From contig NC_081409.1 of NCBI RefSeq assembly GCF_030272615.1, positions 647,932,468-647,996,467 on the forward strand: a stretch of DNA of 64,000 bases, in the 5' to 3' direction. Origin of the DNA: Cryptomeria japonica (taxonomy: Eukaryota > Streptophyta > Pinopsida > Cupressales > Cupressaceae). Below are positions 23,796 to 32,793 of this stretch, in pieces. Under the pieces are notes generated by a model that searched no databases, was not told the DNA's origin, and saw only the letters and a list, made by a program, of their open reading frames with translations. Both the position numbers and the translations under genes were made by a program. The first letter of the stretch is position 1. Each line of letters starts with the position of its first letter.

Positions 23796-24681
23796 TTATT
23801 TTTCATTATTACTGTTCTTATCCTTCTTGACTTCATTTACTAGTTCTGTTACATCCTTATTTTGATCAGACTCAGCAGATGAGTCTCCTTTTTTATCAAT
23901 TGTTTTCCATGTCTTTTTATACTTTGCATTGCTATCAGTCTTGCATTCCTTACTCTTCTTAAGTGGACAAGATTTTGTCCAATGCCCCAATTTCTTGCAA
24001 TGGAAATAGGCAAATGGAAGTGGTTCATATTCAATGGCTTGGGTCCATTTTCCTAGTTTAGAAATGATATTTATAGATTGGGGCATATCAATCATTTGAT
24101 TTACGTTTATACAGATGCAAGCAAAGACCAACCTTGATTTAGCCGCCATCATCGTATCAATTGAAAGAAGTTCTCCAAAAGAGTTTGCAATACCCTTGAA
24201 GACTTCCTCATTCCAGAATTCCAGCGGGAGACTCGAGAGGCAAGTCCAAACTGGCACAGAAACAAAGAAGGAATCATCAAGGGCGAGATTCAGGACCCAT
24301 TTCTGAAGAGCCAAAGTTAACTTGCTGAACATCCATGCGCCTTCACATAGAGCCTTATTCATATCTTCTTCAGAGTTAAAAGCAAAGGAAAAGAACCCCC
24401 TAGGTAGTGCTGCCACATCCACTTGACCTTTTAAAATCCATTTCCTCCTTATGAAATTCCTAACAACATCAATGTTAGGCCTAAAGCCAGAAAATCATCC
24501 CACTAAGGTCATGGTTAAACTTGCAACAGTCAGATCTACCAGTTTATTCGGAACAGAAATAGCAACCAGCCCTGAAACTGGATCTGAGATATTTGTAACT
24601 TCTGAGAGCCCAGATTTAGCTAGCGGCTTCACTCCAAAGAGCGAAGACCATTTTTTACCTTTACCTCTATCATGTGGGACT
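23796..24681 (-). pseudogene. LINE ORF1, main part (DUF4283 and zinc knuckle)
   Basis: The reading W-S-S-L-F-G-V-K-P leads into a DUF4283-like domain (G-F-F-S-F-A-F, then P-V-W-T-C-L-S-S-L-P-L-E-F-W, G-E-L-L-S-I-D). It is followed by a zinc knuckle F-H-C-K-K-L-G-H-W-T-K-S-C whose first Cys is replaced (Y-F-H-C). The C-terminus is Lys/Asp/Ser rich and ends at 23796. One TGA at about 24492 is probably a former Trp codon. The N-terminal 66 residues are across LTR Q at 28836-29034; the reading joins in frame (S-T-T-G-V then P-H-D-R-G-K-G). The likely role is an RNA-binding particle protein. Confidence 0.85.
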
Positions 24682-25013
24682 TGTTGTGACGTATTCACAC
24701 ATCGCCCCATTGCAAATGGGGACCCCTGCTTTTTGCCTTCTGGGGTGTGTTTTCTGGGCTTTTTAGAGGTTTGTCTGTCAGACTTTGCATTTTGAGTGTC
24801 GCTAGGGGATCAATAGGATGGTAGGATTTGCTTGAGCCAGGGTGAGTCCACAGGGCCCCAAAATTAGGGTTTCTTTGAAAGTCTTCCTTAGGGCCTGGTT
24901 TTGCTCTTGTTGCTAATTGTGTCTTGCTTTGTGAGTGGGTATCATTCTTGAAGGTCTGAGCTAGATCGAGTTGGTGAGTGATGAAGTCTGAAATGTCAAC
25001 CTGATCTTCAACT

Positions 25014-25088
25014 GCCTTGAAATTTGGCTAAGTCTGGAATGTCCTGATCCTGAAATTTGGCTAAGTCTGGAATGTCCTAATCCTGAAA
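25014..25088 (+). repeat. 36-bp tandem duplication in LTR Q
   Basis: The phrase tgaaatttggctaagtctgg followed by aatgtcct repeats twice in a row, with a third partial start. It lies just upstream of the palindrome array. Confidence 0.8.
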
Positions 25089-25276
25089 TTTGACTGTCTA
25101 GAAAACTGAAGAATCCTCCAAAAACTAGATTTTGCAATATAACTCCTGGAGGTCCGAAACCACTCTCAAACATCCTGAAAGTATATATTGAATATAACTT
25201 AAAGTATAAGGAAATGTCACTTATACTTAAATGTTATATTCCATAAAATGATCCTGATGGAGAGTCCAAAATGTCA

Positions 25277-27402
25277 AATTTCGCTCCTGACCCTTCCAAA
25301 GGGTCCAAAGCAAATTTCGCTCCTGACCCTTCCAAAGGGTCCAAAGCGAAATTCTCCATAAGACATTCTATTTTGACCAAAACCTAGAACTAATGCATTC
25401 CTAGGCTTGAATGAAGGAAAAAATGCTTGTTTGAATGAAGAAATGTGAAAATGAAGTAAAGATCTTGGCCAAGATTAGCAATTTTGCTCCTGACCCTTCC
25501 AAAGGGTCCAAAGTGAAAATCTTTATAACTCTTGTTTTCCTCCTTATTTTGGCTAGGCGTTGGCTTGATGGGAGATGAATGGGTATTTTTTTGCCTTGAG
25601 AGGGAGTTTGATTGATTTTGAAAAACAAGATTTTGGCCTAAAGGAGAATTTCGCTCCTAACCCTTCCAAAGGGTCCAGAGCGAAATTCATCTTAAACCTT
25701 ATTTCTTGCCTTGGATAGACTTGCAACCTTGTTCCTAGCTTGGAAAATGACCTAACTTTGCCTTATGAGGTGGTTTGAAACATGAAAACTGAGCAATCTG
25801 GCCTAGAATGGAGATTTCGCTCCTGACCCTTCCAAAGGGTCCAAAGCGAAATTATTAAAAACTCATATTTTTGCATTGAAAAAGGTCAAGTTTTTTATTT
25901 GTTATGACGTGGATGGAAGAGAAATAACTTTTTTTTGCCTCTTGAGGTCATTTTGAAAGGGAGAAATGAAGAATCTAGCCCAAGTTAAGATTTTCGCTCT
26001 TGACCCTTCCAAAAGGTCTAGAGCGAAAATCTCTCTAAAACACATTTCTTGCCTTATTTGGCCAAAATTTGATGTCCAAGGCATGATGAGATGAAGTATG
26101 AACATGTTGAAATCCTTGGAGATGATTAGAAGATTGTGAAAATGAAGAATTCTAGCCAGGATAGGAAATTTCACTCCTGACCCTTCCAAAGGGTCCAGGG
26201 TGAAATTCCTTATAAACCTACCTTTTCACCTTTCTTGGGCATGAAATCTTATTCCTAGGGTGATGAAGGACGAAATCCTACCTTGCAAAGAAGTTTCAAG
26301 TTTAGAAAATGATGATTTTGGGTCAAAAATGAAAATTTCGCTCCTGACCCTTCCAAAGGGTCCAGAGCAAATTTTCTCAAAACCTCTTTCGCTATCAAGT
26401 TTTTTGCTAGGTCAAGTGTGGGATGAGGCAAAATCAAGAAGAGCATGCCCTTAGGAATGACTCCAAATGGCCAATGATTATCAAGATTGAAGAAATTGAG
26501 CCAAATGATGAAAATTAATCCTGACCCTTCCAAAGGGTCCAGGGCGAAAATTCTTCAACCACCTACTTTCCTTTGCAAAATCAAGTCAAACTTGGGTTAG
26601 ATGTGAGAGGAGAAGTGTTTTCTAGCATTTTGAGGTGAATTCAACTTGAAATGATGGAAGAATAAGCCTAAATTAAGAAATTCACTCCTAACCCTTCCAG
26701 AGGGTCCAGAGCAAAATTCTAAAATCCACCTATTTCTCTCACATTTGTGCCAAGCCAAGCCTAGACAAAGATGATAGAAGCCCTTGAGATTGCCCTTGAA
26801 TGGATTTTTGTCTCCAAAAATGATGATTTTGTGCTAGAGGAAGAATTTCGCTACTGACCCTTCCAAAGGGTCCAAGGCGAAATTCATTATAGGTCCTGTC
26901 CCTGGCCATGATTTCTAGTGAAATTCTCTTTTCTAGTCATTTTGAGGTCAAACAAAATGTTGCGAGCATGGGAGAGGGATCCAAGTGAAAAGAATGGAAT
27001 TGAGTGAAGATAAACAAGCAAAGGGTGAAATTCGCTCCTGACCCTTTCAAAGGGTCTAGGGCGAAATTGTGCAAAACCTATCTTTTCCCTTAGTTTCATG
27101 CCAAATCCAGTGTGGATCATGATTAAAGAAGGCCTTAGGAATGACTCCAAATTGCCAATGAGTCATCAAATATGAAGAAATGAGCTCAAAACATGAAATT
27201 CTCTCCTGACCCTTCCAAAGGGTCCAGAGCGAAAAACACTAAAACCATCCTTTTCTCCAAATTTTGTGCTAACTCAGGCCTGGACTAGGGTGAGAAAAGC
27301 TATTTGGAATGCCTTGGAAAGATGTTTGACCTTCAAAAATGTGAATTTTGAGCTGAAGTTGGAATTTCGCTCCTGACCCTTCCAAAGGGTCCAGGGCGAA
27401 AT
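25277..27402 (+). repeat. Array of 14 conserved 41-bp palindromes in LTR Q
   Basis: The consensus has an outer arm AATTTCGCTC, a CT/CA bubble, an inner arm GACCCTT, the loop CCA, and then AAGGGTC and GAGCGAAATT. Units start near 25277, 25313, 25480, 25647, 25813, 25990, 26167, 26333, 26511, 26677, 26843, 27027, 27195 and 27362. The first two overlap; the rest are 166-184 bp apart (mean about 171). Spacers are far more diverged than the palindrome, though some phrases (gaagaaatgagcc-like, ttgcctt) recur, so the array looks like a decayed tandem repeat with a protected core. Minus-strand frames reading D-P-L-E-G-S-G-A-K-F are translations of the palindrome, not genes. Confidence 0.93.
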
Positions 27403-27552
27403 TCTTATAGGGTTTGTTCCTGGAGAAAATCTTGGGCAAGTTTCATGTTAATATCTTTTTGTTGATGATTTAAGTTGAAAATGCTATGTTGAAATGAATT
27501 TATCATGTGTCCTTAATCATCTTTTGGTTTGTTTGGGCAGATGAAAGAAGAC

Positions 27553-27668
27553 CAGGCTAGGACAAGGACAACCTTCTCCAGCCCAGTATCAACAAGGACG
27601 ACCTTCTCCAGCCCAGGATCAACAAGGACAACCTTCTCCAGGCTAGCCTCATCAAGAACGACCTCTTC
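27553..27668 (+). repeat. 33-bp minisatellite in LTR Q
   Basis: About four diverged copies of a unit containing aaggacaaccttctccag occur in succession, just upstream of the promoter region. The unit is a multiple of three, so an open frame (27529-27765) runs through it as a Thr/Ser/Arg repeat, but nothing shows that it is translated. Confidence 0.8.
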
Positions 27669-27887
27669 CAATCCAACATTTGAAGGAAACACAAGGTGGC
27701 ATCCCAGTCATCAATCCTCTAGTCGGGTTGGTCCACTTCAGCATGCCCAGATTCAATGTACCTGACTCATCAAAGATGGCACTAACTTCGATGTACCTAC
27801 CCTGGCTATCCATTGGTCGAATATTCCAGAGAAGACATGTGTCCAAATAATGCAATTATTTCATTAGTCAGAATTAAGGTTGTTGTA

Positions 27888-27977
27888 ACAAACCCTAATT
27901 AGGGTTTCATTGTAAAATCTTGGCCATTGATCTCAAATTGATCTAAGCCATTGAATTGTATTGTGGGCACTATATAA
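27888..27977 (+). promoter_or_regulatory. Palindromic telo-box and TATA box of LTR Q
   Basis: The palindrome AACCCTAATTAGGGTTT (about 27890-27908) lies some 70 bp before tatataa (27971-27977). H has the same arrangement upstream of its TATA box. This is the likely start of retroelement transcription, leaving about 850 bp of R/U5. Confidence 0.6.
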
Positions 27978-28835
27978 GCCCTGGCTCCTCATTTGTAAAG
28001 GATAATAGTTAGTCAGTAGGTAGAAGGTGAATAGTTAGCTAATAGTGAATAGTCAGTTGATAGAATAGCAATTAGAGTAGATTAAGAAGAGAAGGCAAGA
28101 AATTGTTGCCATTGATTGTAAGTAAACTCCATTTTCATTGAAGTTATGGTGAAGTGTGTCGTTTCTTGCAATGTGCATGGTTTCTTGTTGAATCTTCAAT
28201 TCTAGATGGTAGATGATTAGATTGAATGAAGAAAATTGTTGAATGCACCTATGTCTAATCCAAACCACTAGCCTCTTGCTAATGGTAAGTGCACCTTGCG
28301 TGGTCAACTGGAATAAAATGAGCTTAATCTTAAGTCATTACATGTCTATTGTTCATGCATTGTCTTGAATGTTGATCAGTGTCTGATGGTGTACGATTTG
28401 AACATATTGGAAACATCCCTTAGAAGATCGCACTGAGTTGGTGTCAGATTGTTCAAGCCTGGTGGTGAGACCCAGCCTAGTAGGACTCCACCTAATCATT
28501 CATCCATCTTCTTGCATCTTAGGTAGTAGAGTAGACTTCTTGAACCCTGCATCTTTTGCCATTTGTTTGTCTTGTAGTTAGTAAATAGGACTTGTGATTC
28601 CAACAAATTGGACGTTTAGGTCATTGAGTGTAAGCCCCCTTGTGATTCTAGCAAATCACATCATACTGCGAAGAGCTTATCCACACGTAGAGATCCTACA
28701 TAACAGAACCTTGGAGTTACTCTGACTGATCCTTTGGCAAGATCTTCAGCAGTCAGGAACTTTGCTCAAGAGGGGATAAGGTATCTTTTAGGTATTTTAT
28801 TTTGTGTTTGGTTGTATACAAAAAACACATCAACA

Positions 28836-29034
28836 GGACGCCAGTTGTAGAATCTTTGTCCTCCCCCGGTTTGACTATTTCCTTGTCCTCTTCTGACCCT
28901 TGAGATGTTTGTCCTCTTGCCTGGTTGCTAGATCCAACCCCTAAAAAACTGCTTTCCCTAGGAAATCCGCTTTCCCCAGAAAGTCTGCCATTCCCAGTTT
29001 TGAAATCTGGAATTCCTGCTCCTTTTCGCTCCAT
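28836..29034 (-). pseudogene. LINE ORF1, N-terminal part
   Basis: It is 66 codons from the ATG at 29034, 17 bp inside the LINE 5' end. It is rich in Gly, Ser, Glu and Lys, has no known domain, and is cut by LTR Q at T-G-V. The sequence gaaaaggagcgggaat just before the ATG is repeated with one change directly after it. Since the 5' UTR is only 17 bp, slight 5' truncation of the LINE is possible. Confidence 0.6.
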
Positions 29035-29066
29035 TCCCGCTCCTTTTCGGAGTGCCATAATATGTT

Positions 29067-30499
29067 GATCAACCCAATGTCTAGTGGATTTTAGAACTAG
29101 TCTAGCCAAAAAGTCCAAATCATCAATTTCAGATTCTAACCAATCCAGAAGTTGGATGGGCTGGTCCTTCACCTTTTCAAATTCTGACTGCACTAAGTCT
29201 AGATCTTCTTTCACTTGATACGTTACTTCAATTATTTTACCAATCTGAATCATGTCAAGGGGTAGTTTGGAAAACATCTTCTTGACCTTGAGATCATCCT
29301 TGGCACTCACCCAAAAGTCTTCCAAGTAAAACTTATGCACAAACTTCATTCCAGTGACCTTCCTGGTATTATTATATGGGTCGTACTAAGATCTGGATGT
29401 ATACAACATTAAGTGGTAAAATGTCAATTCCTCCACTGCCTTTTTAGTTGTTGTCATGTTCGGGCATAATTCTACATAGTCACCGAGGACAATGGGGAAT
29501 TCAATGGACAACTTCCTTTTCTTTTTTTGAATTTGGTTGTATGTTGTCAATTGGCAGACAAGCTCCAGCAACACCATTCTATCTGACACATATATTTGTA
29601 ATTGATGTGGTTGGTAGGAGAATCCTTGTGTCTTGATATAATTAAATTTTGGAAATTGCAGGAAGACAACACCAAACTTCTGCATCGGTGTCCTAGCCTC
29701 TGGTGATACTCTCATATGAAGTTCATTCTGCATCATCCTGGTTAAATAAATAGTAAAAGTGTCATTCACCAATTTGAATGAACTAGTGTTGTTGAGGTGC
29801 AGGTGGGGATAGCATTCATGGACCTTCCACTGTGCTGGTCCACATCCCATGGGCCCATTTCCGAGCAAGTCATCAAAGCCACCCATCCTTGCGAGTGAAT
29901 AAATCACATATGAGCCCATGTAGAAGGATTGGGTCTTTTTTTCCTTAAAAATTTTTCAATTGTTCGTGCACATAATGGATAATCAATCTATCTCAATCCA
30001 TAAGTCCATTGGCATTCATGACTTCACCAATGAAGAAGAGCATCCATGTGTCAAAATTGATGGCATGCGGACACGCCATAATCCTGGTCAACATCATCAC
30101 TAAGTCCACATACTCTTGCTTGAATTCAAAAACAGTGAGTTGTTTGGGCATCTTGCAAATGTGAGGTCTTGCCCTCTGCATCCAGTTCTTGTTGATCATT
30201 TCCACACATCTGTGAGGACCTGCATCATATACTACCTTGGCTCTATCTTTAGTCTTGTAGGTCATAGAATGATGTGATGGAATTTCAAAGGTTTCACAAA
30301 TGGCTTCCGGAGTCAAGTTGGCCAAAAGCTTACCATCTGTCATCGAAATAACCCTTCTCTCTAAATTGTAGTGTTGTGCACATTCTAATATTAATTCTAG
30401 ACACTAAATAGATGGATGGAAACCAGCTGCCGTGAAAATTCCACTCTTAACAATTTTCATAGCAATAGGCGATGAAGCATGTCCAGTTGTTCCAAACAT
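29067..30499 (-). pseudogene. H ORF, N-terminal portion (function unknown)
   Basis: It begins at the ATG at 30499 (M-F-G-T-T-G-H-A-S-S-P). Open pieces are 30343-29993, 29919-29386 and 29349 onward, separated by stops and frameshifts. The first ~480 residues look globular, with F-E-I-P-S-H-H-S, Y-D-A-G-P-H-R-C, W-M-Q-R-A-R-P-H, M-G-S-Y-V-I-Y-S-L-A-R and Q-F-P-K-F-N-Y. An acidic helical segment follows (V-K-E-D-L-D-L-V-Q-S-E-F-E-K-V). I see no gag, protease, integrase, RT or transposase motif. A TATA-like attatattta lies 190 bp upstream. The ORF continues after the LINE at 17196. From memory, ORFs of this kind recur in conifer repeats; their role is unknown to me. Confidence 0.6.
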
Positions 30500-30690
30500 T
30501 CTGATTCAACGCTTGTCTAGAAGTAGTTTTTGTTTTACTTCATTCTGCCATTCTAGAAATAAATTAAAACCTCTGTGAACAAAGCTTCTGAAAGAAATGA
30601 AAAAATTCTTCAAGCCTGATTTTTGCAACTTCTCTCCATCTTCAACTTTCTCTGAATTTGCACATGAGAAATGAATTGTGTTTGTTCGTT

Positions 30691-30700
30691 TAAATATAAT
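30691..30700 (-). promoter_or_regulatory. TATA-like sequence upstream of the H ORF
   Basis: The minus-strand sequence attatattta lies 190 bp before the ORF's ATG and after a 2.1-kb noncoding, repeat-bearing segment. If used, the ORF would have its own promoter, separate from the LTR promoter at 14331. Confidence 0.3.
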
Positions 30701-31337
30701 TCCTTCATTGAGTTTCTAAGTTGGTGAAAAACCCAATTTGCAGTTGCTTTAATGTTGCGTCATACTTTCCTCTTCAACCTACCATGCAAATGGCTCATGC
30801 CATTATTCCTTGAGTTTCAAAATGGAATCTTCCATTAATTCCTTGAGTCATGCATCATAACTTGGAATATTCTTTTTGTGTCACCAACTCACCATTCTTT
30901 CCATTTTGATTTTTGGAGGGATATTTGAAATATTTACTTGAGATTTTCTACTATCCATCCACTTGGCAAGAAATCTTTGGAGAGAGAAAATTTCATCTAG
31001 GAAGAATTTTCTTGAAGTTTTGAATTTTCCTTGTCTTGGAGGAGATTTTTCATCGATTTTCAACATCTCCTATTTTTTAAGAATTTTTTCAATTTTGAGT
31101 TCCAGGGTGCAGGAAAGAGGAAAATTCTCACAATTAGCCAAATCTTTTTTTTTTTTGAAATTGAGATGAATTTTGATTGCTCAAATGGGATTTTTCAAAA
31201 AATTTCCTTGGGGGGGGGGGGAGGATTTTCTTTTCAATTTATCCTTGACTTCCAATTTTTCCATGCCTTGGAATTTGACCTTCAAACTTGGGTGTGGAAT
31301 TCATCATGGGGAGTAATTTGACTCGGTTGACTTTTTC

Positions 31338-31930
31338 TTTGACTCCCCTTATCCAACACTCTATCTTGTCTTTGGGCACTAATCTACCATAATGGAGGAA
31401 TTCTATGATGTGCTTGATTTTCTATGACACCCACCTTTTTGGTGCTACACCTCTGACTTGGGTGCTATTTAGGCATAATAGAGGAAAATTTGACTATTTA
31501 GGCATAATGGAGGAAAATTTGATGTGGAGGAAAATTCCTCCACACCTTCACTCTAGCGCTCTCCATTCATCTTGGGTGCCAAACACACCTTGTGGAGGAT
31601 TTTGATGCCTTAGGGAAAATTCCATCATCCCCTCTGTCTAGCGCTATGAGTTGGACTTGGGTGCCATTTCCATTACATGAAGGAATTTTAGATTTCCTTG
31701 CCTTTCCTTCATGACCTCCATTCAGCGCCTTGACTTGGAATTGGTAGCTATTTCCATGTAGTGAAGGAATTTTGGATTTTGATGACCTTGCCATGACCCC
31801 CCTTCTTCAGCGCTACACACTTGACTTGGGCACTAAACATGCTAGGTGAAGGAGTTTTGGGGGTGGTGGAAAATTTCTCCACTGCCCCATTTCATTGCCC
31901 AACTCCATGCTAGAGTGCCAAAATCATCGC
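31338..31930. repeat. About 85-bp tandem repeats in the U3 of H
   Basis: The motif agcgct recurs at 31555, 31640, 31724 (agcgcc) and 31809, each followed by ttgg or cttgggtgcca and a ggaaaatt-type block. The steps are 85, 84 and 85 bp. More diverged copies extend on both sides (ggtgct near 31440; gagtgcca near 31912). A 30-bp phrase with ttaggcataat is doubled at about 31470-31520. A 12-G run at 31210-31221 lies just outside. Confidence 0.75.
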
Positions 31931-32742
31931 GGCATGGAAAATTTGCCATAGACGAAAATTCCTCCATGGCCTTATTTTGGCACCCTCTTGAATTTGGTTA
32001 CATTTTAAGGACTTTGAAATTCTTGCTTGGTTTTTCACCCAGACAGTCATCTTTGCCCACATCCAGATTAGGATGCCATATCTGGAATTGAAGTGGATTT
32101 CTCTGCCAGACTTCAAATATTTTCAATGCTCTCCACTTTTGGAATGGGAATCCATACTTAGTCATTTTCCGATCAGTTAGCCTTCTTTTTCACACTTTCC
32201 AGATTTAGAAATGTTCAGGAATGTTCAATCTTCAATGCTTGCTTGTGAAGAACTTGCCAAAAATAGACTTTCCAAAAAGTAAGTGTTCCAAAATGTTAGG
32301 ATCGGGACCAAACAGGTCAGGAAAGTACTATCTAAAAGTAGAAACTTACTAAATAGAAACTGCTAAAAATAGTAAGTTTGATTTTTGGCAAAATTAGACG
32401 TATCCGAGAGACAATGAAATCCCTAAAAAATAGGAACTTTTTAAAAATAGAAAGTTGCTCAAAATTCGCTCAATTTTCACGTGTAGGTTCATTAAAGGGT
32501 CCCGATTCCAATGCACTATTATTTTTTTCAAAAAAAACTAAAGGAAAGGCCTCAAATACAAGTTTGAAGAATAAAACTCTAAAACGGACAAAACAAGCTC
32601 TAGACTTGGCCAAATTTAATCAAACGAATTGCAAACTAGATCAAATTGAGCCCCAAACACCTACAAAACGAGGAGATTGACAAGACTGCCGTGAAAAGAC
32701 CTGACAAACCAAAGCCAAAAGACCAAGAGGACCTAAAAAGTA

Positions 32743-32788
32743 GGGGATCCCCATTTGGAATGGGGTGATGTGTGATTAGGTCACAACA
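32743..32788 (-). repeat. Terminal double palindrome of H
   Basis: Reading from 32788 on the minus strand, TGTGA-CCTAA-TCACA is followed by CCCCATT-CCA-AATGGGG, two short inverted repeats within the first 45 bp. LTR Q starts with the same two (loops CGTAT and GCA). Because H and Q face each other, they look like 45-60 bp inverted repeats of one 8.1-kb element, which they are not. Confidence 0.75.
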
Positions 32789-32793
32789 GTATC

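Larger units (their letters stand above)
24682..28835 (+). repeat. Solo LTR Q carrying a palindrome array
   Basis: It starts TGTTGTGACGTATTCACACA and ends ACACATCAACA. The flanks are ggact (24677-24681) and ggacg (28836-28840). It interrupts LINE ORF1, which reads through in frame when Q is removed. It is 4154 bp. The first ~2.7 kb hold a 36-bp duplication and 14 palindromes. A 33-bp minisatellite, a palindromic telo-box, a TATA box (27971) and an R/U5 region follow. Both ends resemble unit H, so they are related LTR families, but the U3 interiors have nothing recognisable in common. No ORF with protein similarity is seen. Confidence 0.85.
17212..29051 (-). mobile_element. Plant LINE (L1-like, with RNase H) nested in H
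   Basis: The direct repeats gtgccctaatatgtt (17197-17211) and gtgccataatatgtt (29052-29066) flank it, 15 bp with one mismatch, as expected for target-primed reverse transcription. On the minus strand it begins 17 bp before an ATG (29034) and ends in a 3' UTR with gggtttcggggcccc and a short A-run before the duplication. It contains ORF1 (DUF4283-type plus zinc knuckle), ORF2 (endonuclease, RT, zf-RVT, RNase H) and a third ORF. Solo LTR Q interrupts ORF1. Without Q the element is about 7.7 kb. The H ORF reads through if the LINE is removed. Confidence 0.88.
13266..32788 (-). mobile_element. Long LTR-type unit H with an internal ORF, nested in Copia M
   Basis: The minus-strand start at 32788 is TGTTGTGACCTAATCACACA. 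The end at 13266 is ...CACGCCAATA, probably a mutated CAACA. The flanks are gtatc at 13261-13265 and 32789-32793, and removing H rejoins the Copia RT reading. Near its 3' end H has a TATA box (14331-14338) and an R/U5-like region that resembles the end of solo LTR Q; the first ~45 bases also match Q with about five differences. Without the nested LINE, LTR C and the 271-bp duplication H is about 6.5 kb. It contains a decayed ORF in LTR sense orientation between its two ends, with no gag or pol. The simplest reading is a solo LTR whose U3 carries an ORF; a deleted or non-autonomous element is the alternative. Confidence 0.65.

Noticed and set aside
24495-24710. LINE ORF1 starting at the ATG near 24710
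   Set aside because: That start lies inside LTR Q. The true upstream coding sequence continues at 28836.
25401-27150. Short minus-strand ORFs starting M-E-G-S-G or reading D-P-L-E-G-S-G-A-K-F
   Set aside because: These are translations of the repeated palindrome; no ORF extends past one or two units.
25277-27402. CRISPR array
   Set aside because: Plant context, 41-bp palindromes about 170 bp apart, related spacers, no cas genes, inside an LTR.
24682-32788. An 8.1-kb DNA transposon with ~60-bp terminal inverted repeats
   Set aside because: The two ends are the 5' termini of two LTRs in opposite orientation. Q ends at 28835 with its own duplication and LINE ORF1 reads through it; H begins at 32788 with a different duplication (gtatc).
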